A stretch of 64,000 nucleotides of DNA, taken from positions 50,449,348 to 50,513,347 of the forward strand of contig OX344764.1 of the NCBI GenBank assembly GCA_947034895.1, given 5' to 3'. The position numbers and the translations under genes were made by a program. Under the pieces are notes generated by a model that was not told the origin of the DNA, did not search any database, and worked only from the letters and a program-made list of their open reading frames with translations. Shown piece by piece: positions 12,442 through 24,134 of the stretch (the first letter of the stretch is position 1; every line of letters begins with the position of its first letter). Source of the DNA: Rhytidiadelphus loreus (Eukaryota > Streptophyta > Bryopsida > Hypnales > Hylocomiaceae).

Positions 12442-13753
12442 CATTAGAGAAATTCTAGGGTCTCTAGAGAGCTGCCTCGTGGTGACAGACCAAACTATTT
12501 CAAGCTTGGGTTGTCACCCCGAAAAGTGCCACACCTCTAGTATCAACCAAGGAGAATATCTCAAAATCTGACAGTTTTTGCGATTTTATTTTAATAATAA
12601 TTTTAAATTTTTTTTTTCAGCCTGGAATTTATTTATTTTTATTTTATTTAGTCAATTTTTTATTCATTAATTTCAATTGCTGCATTGCTGCCACTATAGA
12701 TTTAGGTGGGCGGAAATAGGGGGAAAACGATTTCTTTTGCCAAAAAAACCCAAATTTCAGGGTCCTTTAACCCCTAAAGGACCATTGTCCCTTTGGGGGA
12801 CAAATGCAATTTTGGGCAGGTACCTACGGGCTGAAATTTTTTCCTAATTTTTTGAAATTTTTTTTGGAGGTAGAAAAGTTGATTAACTTGGTGGGAATAC
12901 AATTTTTTTTTAAATCGGTGCCCGGGAACAATAGTTATGACCAAATAAGCTCAAATAAGGGGACGGCGGGCAGCTCGGGCAGCCCCCAAAAAATGGACAA
13001 AAATTTGAATTTTCTTTTTAATAATATTTTTTCTCATACATTATATTTTTGTCTATCTGAAAAGCTTTGATTCATTTCATTTGGATATGTTATGAGAAAG
13101 TTATGGACATTCTTGTTTTTCGGGCAGTTAGAGCATCTTCTTGAAAAAAATAACTTGTAGGATTCATTTATGAATGCAATTTTTCAAATTTTTCAAATTT
13201 TTCTTTTTTGCATGGTCTGATTTACTTGCTAGAACAATCTCATCATTGGGATTAGTGCATTTTAATTCCATCTACAATATATGAATATTTTAGATTTTCC
13301 TTCTATCTCGTACCTACTTCTACTTAACAATTTTTTTAAAGATGATAATTTAATTTTTTTTTAATTTTTTTGTTTTACCTAGACTCTCAACTCAATTATA
13401 CACTATAAAGATTTAAAGCTCAAAACTCTATAGTGCAAAAATTTTAAGTTAAAAATGTTCAAAGTCAAAATTTTAGTCCCGCAATGTGCTGAAATACTTG
13501 TTTTTTCCACTTTAAACGCAGATATCTTGCAATCTGAGCGGTCAAAAATTCTGAATTTTTTTCCACACACTTTCATACTAGTTAGGTGTAAGATCTTATG
13601 GTTAGATATGAAAAAAAACAATGTTTCAATTTTTCTTACTCCTTGCTATAGGTATGGCAGTTTTGAGTGTTTTCTGGCAAAAAAAAGGCCTTGGTCCTTT
13701 AGGGGTTAAAGAATGCGGAGCAGCCCTCTTGAGACCCTAGATTTTCTCTAATG
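12442..13753. mobile_element. CATTAG-terminus DNA element, 1.3 kb, inserted in a TTAA element
   Basis: The ends are CATTAGAGAAATTCTAGGGT and, read inward from the right, CATTAGAGAAAATCTAGGGT, followed on both sides by a GAG-GCTGC block. Comparison with the empty site in the sister element (about 1920-1935, reverse strand, GCAAG-GTGG) shows the insertion added exactly CATTAG...CTAATG with no duplicated target bases. It carries the nested TTAA element at 12771-13705 and has no transposase frame. Confidence 0.75.
12767..13709. mobile_element. TTAA-flanked DNA transposon (935 bp), innermost of three nested elements
   Basis: TTAA at 12767-12770 and 13706-13709 flanks perfect 14-bp inverted termini CCCCTAAAGGACCA. 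The interior is related to the elements at 34914-36741 (same orientation) and 59046-59932 (opposite orientation). The small open frames inside (for example 13455-13709) have no recognisable domain. Confidence 0.8.
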
Positions 13754-14100
13754 GTGGATTGTATAACAAGTTTGATAGTTTCTTGAGAGTGCAATTTAGT
13801 GTACTAAATCTATTTGTAGTTGTTCATGTCACCTCCCATCCTCCAAAAATTTTATATGCAAATTTCTGAAACATTGAAAGGAGGGGCAACAAACTAAAAA
13901 TAGAATACATACATTTCTCTTGTTATAATCTCACAACTTCTATACAATTTCACACTCAAAATTGGTATGCGTACTAATAAGCAAGCTCTCCAAAAATCTA
14001 TACATTCAGATTTTGAAAAAATATCTATTTCCTTCATTAGGGAATGTTTTTTTTTCATCGGAAAAACACACTTGGAAAGTCTTAGGCGCTTAGTGGTTAA

Positions 14101-15640
14101 TCAACTTGTCTTTCTAGGATCAAAAAATTGATCCAATGCAAAGCTAAGAATCCAAACCTCAAATGAATTATTTGTACATTATAAAAAGGAAGAGAGAAAC
14201 AAATTTCCTTAAAAAAGAAGACTAATTATGCAAAAAAAAAAGGACGGTTCAATTTATTCGTACACATATATAACAATCTTTGAAAACATATGACAATTAT
14301 GAAATTATCTTATTGTAAGCCAAGTTGCAAATCCTTCATCATTCACCAACTTGCCGAGTTTGGAGAAGAGAATGGATGTGGGCCCAGGAATAAAGAGAGA
14401 CCAATACCAATTCCACTTGGGAGTGTTTTTCATGAGTTGTCCCTTCATTATGTTGTTACCATTTTAGAAGTCGAATCCATTGAAGATATTCTAAAGTGTC
14501 TTCTACTTTAATCAAATTCAATTTATGTGAAAAGACAAATAAATTCTTGTATATAGATAATAGGACATGTATTCACACCACGTTTGTAAGAGAAAAAAAA
14601 AACTAATTTTGATATAGGACCATGCAAGGTTTTTTGTAAGTGTTCCTACAAAGGTAGAGGCATTTTTTTGTGTAAATGGTTGGGTCCATTGGTAGATAAC
14701 AATGAATGAAATGATGAAGTCGGGTTTGAACTTATATTAACTTGAATGATGAAGCATAAAAACCCCAAAACCCAATGAACCATTTTATGGTCTTTATCCA
14801 ATTTTAGAGGTTGCTTAAAATCTTTGCTTAGATCCCTTTGAATTTTTTTAAATTTCATATTTCTCTCATAGAATTCATCAAGTTCTTATTCTCTTGCCTT
14901 TTATTTTTTTAATATCTGAACAAAAAATTTGCCTTCAATGATTTCTAAAAGTCAAAGATTTAAAGGAATTTTCATTGTAGATTGTCTTGGGAGAGAAACC
15001 TAGCCAATGAAAGGCCATCTCAATTTAAAAAATTCTATGGATAGATAATTAGGCAAAGGGTTGATTAGTTAGAGCATATAGTTAATGGACACACTCGAGT
15101 TAATTAATGGGCATAGTAAATGGCAATTTTTTTGGTTAAAACTATTTGTTTTCAATTGTAAAACAAAAGTGGCAAAAACATTATTTGGTCTTTTCAAAAT
15201 TTAAAATTAAAGGAAAATGAAATTGATAGAAATAAATTCAATAAACTCATAATTTATCTATAAATATGGATTTGAAGACATTCTATTTAGTTCATCATAT
15301 TTTCAATTAATTACAACAAAATGTTTAATGTTTTTAATGTGAAATTATGCATTTTGAAATTGAAATCATCCCAAAGCCAACAAAATGTCATCCCATGCGC
15401 TTCTAAGTTCACTTGTAAGGTGCAAATGCCCAAATCAAAGTAAGGTAATTCGCTCTTAAAGTGGTTTTTAAAGAGTTGATTGCATTTAGGGAGAAGCTAA
15501 AGTCCCTCATAAAGTCCTTGAAACAATCTTCAGCCAATTTTCATAGGAAGGAACATGGAATTGGCATCTAATCAGTCAAGTTGTATCATTTTTTTTAGAC
15601 CTTTGTGGAATTAGTTATGAATTTTTTGAATTTAAACCGC
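14101..15640. other. AT-rich intergenic DNA with a possible SINE relic
   Basis: No gene is seen. At 14681-14692 (TGGGTCCATTGG) and 14722-14731 (GGGTTTGAAC) there are sequences resembling the internal A and B boxes of RNA polymerase III promoters at tRNA-like spacing. This suggests a decayed tRNA-derived SINE. Confidence 0.45.
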
Positions 15641-16873
15641 ACGAAAAGCGACCACCACCTCCTGAAATGTACACTTTCAGTACATTGAAAAAAGCAAAAT
15701 GTACCTCTGAGGTTAGTGGTCGCTTTCAGAGCCGAGTTGCTTTTAGAGCACCCTACCTTATGGTCAAACAATTCTTGTTCACATTGAAAATCCCGTGTTG
15801 AAGAACCGTGGAGTCATGCTGAAGAATGTCCTCGGCCGAATCCAAGACCGTATCCAAGCCGGTATACATACGCCCGGCCCGCCGACCGAAACGAACGTAC
15901 AGATGATAAAGTCACACCGCGCCTGGATGAACGTAGTCCGGTGACGATGACACGGAAAGGCGGGAGCCAAGTTTAGTGGAGCCCCTGTTGCTAAAATCTG
16001 AGCTGGACGGCACTCAGGAAATGGACGGATGTGGAGCCTGACAGGGATGATTATGGGTCGGTCTACAGTACGGAAGTAAACTACTGTAGTAGTAAAAGGC
16101 CTCACTAAAAGCTTGGATACGCCATTGAGAGCCTGGCTTGCAGAGTGTTGCAGTGCCTGCGGCGTGAAGGTGTGAAGAACATGGTGGATCCGACTGACAA
16201 GGAGTCGTTTATCCTAATCTAGACGTTGCAGATCTGGAGGAAGGCTAAATAACCTGTGCGTGTGAATCAGTGTTTGCGTGTATTGTCTCGTGATTTTAAT
16301 ATTTAAATTTCGCACTCGGTATTTTGATATATTTTTTCCCTTTTTTGGAGTGTTGTCGTTGATGCCTGAAGCTCCGGAAAATTGGATAGTTTACTGTTTT
16401 TTGCAGTTTCGGCGAACGAGCACCGAAAGTTTGGTTTGCGATCCGGTCGAGCAGATCTGGCGTTCTTTGCATGATGTAAGTTTTAGCGGTGGTTGATCGA
16501 GCGGGGGGAAAAGTTAGTCCAAGTGGAGCCAAGCCAAAAGTGTGAAGCGTATTGGAGGCCTGGCTCTGCTTCCGGAAATATGATTGTGGAATAGCTGTAG
16601 TGGATCGGTGTTGTAGCTTTCGCAATGTGCTTGGAGATGCCGGGGTGAAGACCACTGTCGCGGATAGTGTTTTGTGATTGAGTGTTTGTACAGGGGAACG
16701 GCTTCGGATCTTTTGTGTACGGAGATCACGAGGGAATGTGTTTCGTAGTGGTAGCGATCTGTACGCCGAGGTAGTTTTTGGTGTGAATTTCGTCCAGCCG
16801 CGGGACGCACATGCCTTGGCTTCTACCTGCGTGATGCGTTTGGTCATTCCGTCTTGATTGCTGGATTTTATCG
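15641..16873 (+). promoter_or_regulatory. Promoter and 5' leader region of the phosphatidylinositol transfer protein gene
   Basis: GC and CpG content rise sharply compared with the upstream repeats. There is no long plus-strand frame. A good donor (TATCG|GTAAGC, intron from 16874) pairs with an acceptor (TTTCAG, exon from 17638) just before the coding start, implying a 5'-UTR intron of about 764 nt. The transcription start cannot be placed from sequence alone. The 183-codon antisense frame across 16296-16847 is treated as chance. Confidence 0.5.
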
Positions 16874-17637
16874 GTAAGCTTTGTCCCTATCCCTTCTCGG
16901 TCAGACTTGCATTGTGTTGGAGTGACGCAATTTCTTGTAATTCTTTGACGACGAATTGATTTTGCTTGTTAAATTGAAATGTGGTATCAATTCAGATGTT
17001 TCGTGAGGAGACTTTTATTTTTTTGCTAGTCTCTAGTAGGTTTGACTTAGAGCAACGTGCTCTTGCTTGTAATCCTGTCTTTGGAAGGAACCTTGCGCTG
17101 GGCGTAGGTTTCCTCCCTGCTGCGTTGATTAGAGAATTTAGGGTTTAAGATTTGCTGTAGCCTGCCTACATCCTTGGTTTAGTTTGGTGACACGGTTCCA
17201 TACCACATCATCTCTAAGAGTTGACTGTAGAGGCAGTTTACTTGACCTATATTCAAATTTGAGTTTACGTAGGTATGAGTGAAATCTGAGAGCTCAGATC
17301 GCCAGATTTTTACTATCGAAGCACTTTTGTTCCGTTGACAGGACTGTCAATTCTATCTCTTTAAGGCTTATTAAGCATGTACGTTTCTGTTCGAAGAACG
17401 TAGAAACTTATGAACGATTCAAGAGCCAAACTATTCACAAAATTATTTGAGATTTTGCTTGACAGCTTGTCTATTTTGCAATTGGAGTAGAAAACGGTAG
17501 AAAATTGACGGTAGAAAACTTGCGAATATCAGATCCGTGCTTGTTACATTCTATGGAGTATCGCAGGACCCGGTTATAAGAGCTAATAGCTCTAACACCG
17601 AAAACTGTTCACCTTGGATTGTAGGTTTCAATTTCAG
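16874..17637 (+). other. Predicted 5'-UTR intron
   Basis: The donor GTAAGC at 16874 and acceptor ATTTCAG ending at 17637 leave a short untranslated exon (17638-17688) directly before the ATG at 17689. It is predicted from splice-site quality and the compositional boundary, without transcript evidence. Confidence 0.45.
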
Positions 17638-17688
17638 GGCAAACGCCACCAGTTCTTGAAGGAAGCAAGAGAACTCGACGGAGCAACA

Positions 17689-20600
17689 ATGGTGGCTGTG
17701 CAAGAATAGTATCCTTTGAGTTAGTTGGAGATTACGCGGGGATTCGATATTCTATTTAGTTGAACATTCTCTTTAATATGAATCAGTGAATACATGCAGT
17801 CTGTGAATAATTATATTTGTCGTTTGTATCAGGTTTTAGTATACTTGGAGGTAATTGTTGTGTCAGGAATAACTGCATACCTGCAAACTCCTTAACCTTA
17901 TTTCTGTCAGTCGAATTGTGCTTCCCTTCACGGTTGAAGAGGTACGCTGTCATCCTTTCAGAACCGTTGTTCCTCGTTTTTTTGTCTGTATGAATGACCT
18001 CGCCCTCGGTGTTCCATTGACACTCGTGTCCTACTGAGAAGTCGGATTTTGGAAGGCAGATTACCGAAGTTGTCTCATCGTGCAGATTATTGACATGTTC
18101 TGTCCAAGATAATTCGAGTTTGTAAACACAATTAGAACAAATTTTTTTCTCCTGTGCAGTATAAGATAGCCCAGCTGTATATGGTTGCAAAGTTCAGTGC
18201 GAGTGAATCATCGGGGGATGACGGCGATGGTGTCGAAGTGTTGAAAAACGAGCCTTTTGAAGAAAACGATCGCTGTGGTCAATATACGCATAAAATTTAC
18301 CATCTGGCCAAGTTTGTAGACCTTAACCTTCTTAGCTTTTGAATGTAGATTGGGCTTTCTTTTCTTCTACTTCCTATAATTCTTTATTACTAGGGTGGAT
18401 ATTTGTAGTTCATACGAACCACGCACTTGATGTTAGTCCAGTGCTCGTGGCACAGACTGATGGATATGTCTTACTTTGAGGGATATGTATGCTCGTGGCA
18501 CAAATCTGAGGAATATATATATTCTATGGCGATTGCAGCAAATTGCCCAGTTGGCTTGTAAGTTTGGTGCCAAAGAAGGCCTTGATGCTGGAGGAAGAAG
18601 CTTGGAATGCCTACCCACGCTGCACTACTGGTTTGTTACGGCACCCTAAGTTGTGATGTCCTCTTCATGTACTCATTTAAATGATAATCAACACACTTAA
18701 AAAGGTTTTCTGGATATTTTCGTTGGATAATATTTTACGATTTTTCTTACTAATTGACTTCTGATGTGGCGCGGTGATGCTGAAACTCCTCGTGAACAGT
18801 CTTGAAGGTGAGCTGAGAGTGATTTTCGCTTGAGTTCGTGTGGTTTAAGTTCTGGTATTCAAATACGTGTTGTGCATGTTTGGTTTATGATCAGTACCTA
18901 ATTAAATAGGTCTGTATTGTTTGGATGCACATAGTGTAATTAAGTAAATTGAATCTTATATTGCTTCGAGTTGTAACAAAATTCTGCTGAGCTCTGGTGT
19001 GGCGGATGCAATGCAGTGTCCATTCTTTAACAAACTCCGGCTGATATTGGAAACCACTCACATAGCTGATCGGGGGGCAACCGACAATGTAAGCTGAATC
19101 GTGCTTCCCTTCTCTCTTTGTTATCGTCGTTACGTTTCTCTTTCTACCAGAAGTTAGGGACTGGCGCAATTCTTGAATCCCACATTCGCCATTGTAGCTA
19201 TAAACGTGGTATGGCAGTATTTTTGTAGAGAATCAATATCGTGCATGTTTATGGTTCTTATTTCATATCTTGAGCATGTGATATCCTTTTCCATGTTCAG
19301 TGATATAATTCGTTGTAAGGAAGGACAGCACTGCTTATTGTGTAATCGCTTACTGTGTTTTGTGCTTACTGTGTCGCCTTGGGACTTTCAGGCTTTGGAT
19401 CTAGACGCTAAAACCGTCAAGAAAAGGCAGGTCGAGTTTATTGACATAGCCATGGACCCTGTGGAGAATTACGTTGAAACTGAGGATCCAATGAAGTTCA
19501 AGTCAGTAAGGACTGGCAGAGGTCCTTTGCAGGAGGGCTGGCAGGTGGGAATGATCTTTCTATGATTATTATTGCATCATTTTGCGTAGAGAAGATTTGG
19601 TTCTCTTTCTACGTTTCGATATCTCTTTCTTGCGTATGGATTAGAAACTCTATATTGGGACCAACTTGATGGATTTGTGTATCCTCTACTTTTGCAGAAA
19701 ACAAGTGAACCAGTCATGTGTGCATATAAGTGTGTGACTGTTGACGTGCCCTATTGGGGATTTGGTTCACGACTTGAAAAATTTATTTCTAAGGTAATAC
19801 ATCTGATATCTTTTTCCCCCCTATGGTAATGTCAGTTACTCTTGCGGACATTACGTTATATTGGTACAAGATTTACAGTAATTTGCGGTTTTATGCCCAT
19901 TGCTTCAGCATGTAGCATGTTTCTGCAATTCTCAAGTTCATTGATTGAAATGCTGGGGAATTGTATTGCAGAATGCACAGCGGAAAATTTTGCTGGAAGG
20001 TCATCGGAAATGTTTCTGTTGGCTTGACGAGTGGTTTGGATTGTCAATGGAAGATGTTCGTCGTATGGAGGACGAGACGGCCCAGGCATTAGCAAAAGTA
20101 AGATTCTGTAAATGCATCCGTTGCTCAGTCAGGGTTTCAATGCAAGTGCAGTGAATTCATTGCTTGTGCGTATGGGCGAACACCAGATGGAGTTGATTCT
20201 TTCCCTGGAACTTTTGTTCTTGTTGATTATTTATTTCCAATTGATCATATCTTTGTGAAACAGGCCCGAGCTCTGTTACTGAATAAAATACCAACGCAAG
20301 AGGAGGGAGCCACAGAACCGGAAGCACCTGGGAATGTGGAGGCCGAAGCAACCACACCTGTATGTTACCAACCATTTTTGTCTTTAGTCACAATGTGCCA
20401 AGAATGCAACGCGGTTGCATACTCCGAGATCCTGAATTTATGTTTTGTGCCAAGTGGAAATAGGTCTATTTCACACTGTACAGGTTCTTGCAAGAACTTT
20501 CGATTTTTGTGTGGGGTGTCTTTTAATCCTAACAATATGAGCCACTTCCCCAGGCACTTACATTAGGACGAGCAGTATCTTATCAGTTTGATTGAGAGTT

Positions 20601-21501
20601 TTGATTTAGCAATTCGATTTTACTTTGTGAATGCAGAAGATGGATGATCACGATAAGGTGTTGGGTTCTCGGATTTTGTCAATATCAAGACTGAGGGAGT
20701 CTGGGAGCCCACGGCTCGTGAGACGACCAAGTCTTGTTGGACCTTCTGTTGCTGTTGGCATTGCAACTATGTCTGCTTCTGACGTAAGTGATTTGTATGG
20801 TTGTAACAACACTGTTTCGTAGAATATGGTCATGCAGTTTCTCTCATAGGCCAAGTCACCTCTATCAATTTTATATTTTCAGCTTTGCTGATTGCTGTCT
20901 TAAGTTTTATGATGTGCTGCCTTCCTATGCATAGTATGCTTAACAAGGACAAGCCATGAAGTAACACGACGTCATCTATTGATTTATCTAGGTTGGAGCG
21001 CAAGATGGCACTTCTTCAGCCAGCAGTGCGCCACCAGTGCCATTTCACTTCGCTGCTCGCAACTCTCTGCCTGCTCACACAATGCCTACTCACGCTGAGC
21101 TTAAGGTTACCCTCAACCATGGCAGTGGCTCATCCGATTCTTTCACCTCATTACCGTCCACTGAGCTGAATAACTCCAATTGGGAGTCAGTTTCTTCCAG
21201 TGGATTAGACGAAGATAATGAGGTAGCAGCATGCGTTGCAGTGCTCGACCGGGCTATTGCATGGGCTAAGGCTAGGAGTCAAAAGCTAGCTACACATCCA
21301 TCACGACCTGCTAAGGGGGCGGTTGCTCCAATTGGTTCTCCAGTAGCTGGTGCTCCTGAAGTAATAGGATCTCTGTCTAAGCCAGAGGATTCCAACGTGA
21401 AGAAACTAACTGAATGTGTGACAGTCATTGATAAAACCATGTCTGCAGTCAAGCGGCGTCCAACAACACAGCCAAAGTTGAATCATAGTCTGACATCATA
21501 G
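17689..21501 (+). CDS. Phosphatidylinositol transfer protein (START-like PITP domain) with long C-terminal extension, 12 coding exons
   Basis: Exons: 17689-17708, 17911-17941, 18160-18311, 18539-18630, 18800-18807, 19017-19088, 19392-19544, 19698-19793, 19972-20097, 20264-20359, 20637-20783, 20992-21501. All introns are GT-AG, phases agree, and the product is 500 aa. Residues 1-250 match the animal PITP alpha/beta family along their length: VEEYKIAQLYMV near the N-terminus, GQYTHKIYHL (T60 and K62 aligning with the phosphoinositide-contacting Thr59/Lys61 of mammalian PITP), AWNAYPRC, FKSVRTGRGPL, and CFCWLDEWFGLSMEDVRRME at about 220-242. Such proteins shuttle phosphatidylinositol and phosphatidylcholine between membranes. 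Residues 251-500 are low-complexity, Ser/Pro/Ala-rich and unlike animal PITPs, with two similar predicted helices at 411-426 and 472-487. Family assignment is firm; the role of the tail is unknown. Confidence 0.93.
18800..18807 (+). other. 8-nt microexon of the PITP gene
   Basis: TCTTGAAG is bounded by GAACAG and GTGAGC. It supplies two bases of a split Val codon plus Leu-Lys between AYPRCTT (exon 4) and CPFFNKL (exon 6). Without it the frame meets a stop a few codons into exon 6, and the PITP alignment lacks three residues. Confidence 0.8.
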
Positions 21502-21765
21502 TTTCATTGTAGGACTGCAAAACAAGCAGCGAAAAAAACTCGAAATCCCAAAGATAACAGTTTTGCTTGGAGACGACGGTGGGCTGAGGTTTGCAAAGGT
21601 TTGCAGATCCGAGAAGGCACACTCAAATGCCATGCATTCCGTGAAGACACCGAGTAGTAGTATCCAATTTCTGCAAGAAGATCTCCCCTTTGTAAGTTAT
21701 CAGAGAGGGCAAATGTCCTCCTATAGCGTACATGTTCCATTCATTGAAATCACAATTTTTCCTGC

Positions 21766-21771
21766 AATAAA
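21766..21771 (+). terminator. Candidate poly(A) signal of the PITP gene
   Basis: An AATAAA hexamer lies 265 nt after the stop codon in an A/T-rich context. Confidence 0.4.
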
Positions 21772-23048
21772 ATCACTCAGATGTTCATACAGATGAGATC
21801 CTCTAGATGACATTTGTATGTCGGTCTGCTTACTTGCTTCTTATACCTTACAGTGTCAGTGCTGAGACTTGCTCAATCGAATACTCTGTGCTGGTCTCGT
21901 ATTTGAATTTGCCGTGAAAAGATATTAACTGACATTGTATCACTTGTGTAGAGCTCAGTGAAGGGTTTGTAGGCTATTGAAGCTTCATCGTCTTCTTGTG
22001 AAACGAATGACTGCTCGGACCCTACTACCCGGAGAGGCGGAATCGTGGTCACTGAAAGAGATTAGGGTTTGTGTGGTGTCATTGAATTCTTCCCTGTAAT
22101 TGTCGAGGCCAGTTCGGGTCTAGGAACATTGAATAGATTGACTTTTTAGTTGACGAAAGAACTTTATTGTCTACTTCTATTTAACTAAACTGTAGGACTA
22201 ATCCAGAGGAGTACCTGAATGAGAATGAGGACATTCTCATGGAGATTACAGAATGTGGCGTGGACCAATGTTGTTCGAAACGAGATCTTTGCCCTAACGA
22301 GGTTACAAAAGAACAGAGCATGGCTAAGAGAGGTCTGATACTCTGATTCCTTCCCGGTTGCTGATGGGAGCTGTTGATGGATTCGATTAAGCAAGATGCA
22401 GATCCTGCGAAACAGAGCATCAAAGTTGAGCGGGGGATCGACAGTTTGGAAAGCGGGAAGCGGTTGCTCTTTTTGCAGTTCAGTTAACTACCACAGACCG
22501 GCAGAGCGCCAATTCCTGCCCTATATTCCTCATTCCCACGGAGGGGGTCAGCCAGTTCCGCACCATCGCGTGAGATTCCCTATCCAATTTTATCATTCCT
22601 TTTCCGTTTTCGTGCGCGCGCCAAGGAAAAGTTTATCAGTGCACGTATGCGCTGGACGAGATTGAAGCCGAATCTCGGCTGACATTTCCGACGGTCATGT
22701 TCTTCGTTGCTGTTGCCATTTGCAAGTCATTGCCATCGGTGATTCCCTATGCCGAGCATTCCCTACGAATGTCTTACAGGTAGCGAGAGAATGACATGAT
22801 TGAAGTATGGACGACTCTTAATAATCGCATCTCCGTACGATCGCAACATCTTGATGCCTCTGGATCGGTGCGGGTGACGGGATTAAGATTGTTAAAGAAC
22901 TTCGGAAGCACCGGACGTTATTGGGGGAGAATTATTGCAAGTGATGAGGATATGGTTTGAATGGGAGAGGGTGCCTTGTGCATCTCCAGACCTAGCAAAT
23001 CATCGTTTGAGCAATTGCAACATGCGGCAGTTTCTATAGGAGGGAGAG
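21772..23048. other. Spacer between PITP and trihelix genes, probably including the trihelix leader
   Basis: Composition is gene-like, but no frame or splice chain matches a known family. The frame at 22961-23194 overlaps the trihelix start in another frame and is not called. Confidence 0.45.
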
Positions 23049-23975
23049 ATGGAGAATGGGACGGGCGAGGCCTCGGATCCTACACAGGAAGATGTAGGAG
23101 GCGTAATGAACGGGAGCCAGCTGCCACTGCTCGGTTTTGGTGGTGGAATCGTGGCCACCATCGACTCTTGCCTGAATGGAAGGTGTGGGAGTAACAAGAA
23201 GCGCAGCCGGAGTGCGCCATGGACGGTGTCGGAGATGCTGACTCTGATCGAGGCGAAGAAAGAGGAACGGGAGCGTTGTCAGGCCTACAAGAGCCAAGGA
23301 GTGAAGCTCCCCGCAGCTGAGAAGTGGCGAATCGTGGCGATGCACATGGAGACCAAGGAGATGGGACGGAGTGGTAGCCAGTGCCAAGACAAATGGGAGA
23401 ACATGATGAAGGATTACAAGGCTGTGCGTGAGTGGCAGTACGTCGGCGGTGGGGGCGCCAAGGATTACTTCAAGGACATGACCAACAAGGAGCGCAAGGA
23501 TGCGAGCTTGCCGCCGCAGATGGACGAGATCGTGTTCTACAGTCTGCACTCCATTCAAAACGAGAAAGAGGAGAAGAAAGACAGAGTAAGATGGAAGGAG
23601 CGGGAATTCAAGAATCCGGTGTCCAGTTCCACCCCGATGACCATCAAAGACAAAGTTGGGAGTAGTGAGGGTAACGACATGGAATCCGTGGATACAGATT
23701 CAAGTGGGAAGAGGAGGAGAGGAAAGAAAACCCAACATGAAAAGCAGCAGACGAGAGTAAGTTTAGACAACCCGGTAGTCTTGAACGATTTTGTGCATGC
23801 GATGAAGGATGGCTCCAAGGAGCTCATCGATTGCTTCATGAAGGTGTTGGAAAGGAGTGACAAACGCCAGGAGGCCGTGGAGATGGAGAGCACTAAGCCC
23901 AAGGATACTGCGACGTTAGCTCGAGTGCTTGTTGCACTTGCTGATGCTGTGAAAACAGTTGCTCAGAAGCTGTAG
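23049..23975 (+). CDS. Trihelix (SANT/Myb-like, GT-factor type) DNA-binding protein, intronless
   Basis: A single uninterrupted 308-aa frame. Residues 57-145 form a trihelix domain. The spaced tryptophans W58 (APWTV), W93 (AEKWRIV) and W116 (QDKWENM) are the core residues of the three helices. They are followed by a fourth amphipathic stretch (AVREWQYVGGGGAKDYFKDM). Basic patches at 50-54 (KKRSR) and 221-227 (KRRRGKK) are likely nuclear localisation signals. The region 245-308 is acidic/hydrophobic and could form a helical oligomerisation segment. The family binds GT-rich promoter elements in plants, so this is probably a nuclear transcription factor. The ATG chosen is the first in the frame; the subfamily cannot be assigned by eye. 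A 120-aa antisense shadow frame is ignored. Confidence 0.88.
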   Translation: MENGTGEASDPTQEDVGGVMNGSQLPLLGFGGGIVATIDSCLNGRCGSNKKRSRSAPWTVSEMLTLIEAKKEERERCQAYKSQGVKLPAAEKWRIVAMHMETKEMGRSGSQCQDKWENMMKDYKAVREWQYVGGGGAKDYFKDMTNKERKDASLPPQMDEIVFYSLHSIQNEKEEKKDRVRWKEREFKNPVSSSTPMTIKDKVGSSEGNDMESVDTDSSGKRRRGKKTQHEKQQTRVSLDNPVVLNDFVHAMKDGSKELIDCFMKVLERSDKRQEAVEMESTKPKDTATLARVLVALADAVKTVAQKL

Positions 23976-24134
23976 ACCTTATATTCTCCATGCCCTTGCT
24001 CATCAACGCCAACTTCACAGGTGACTCTCTATCCGCAACATTTGTCGCAATTTCCGTTGGTGGCCGAACATTCTTGTAGCAGTGAGGTGTGTTAAAAAGA
24101 GAATTTAGACACCCTCACTCTAAGCTAGAACATC

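Larger units (their letters stand above)
12001..14100. mobile_element. TTAA-flanked DNA transposon, copy 2, interrupted by two nested elements
   Basis: TTAA lies on both sides (12001-12004, 14097-14100). The left terminus is CCCCTAAATGCCTAGGC and the right terminus read inward is CCACTAAGCGCCTAAG. The outer segments 12005-12441 and 13754-14096 together match, in reverse orientation, the uninterrupted element at 1547-2350. The sequence in between is a later insertion. Without it the element would be about 780 bp. Confidence 0.8.

Noticed and set aside
16296..16847. 183-codon minus-strand open frame upstream of the PITP gene
   Set aside because: It has no recognisable domain, overlaps the expected promoter and leader, and its composition (Arg/Ser/Thr/Pro-rich) fits antisense GC-rich leader DNA.
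19017..19088. Alternative joining of PITP exon 4 to an extended exon 6 starting near 18991
   Set aside because: It would need a weaker donor and inserts residues not expected in the PITP alignment; the 8-nt microexon solves frame and alignment together.
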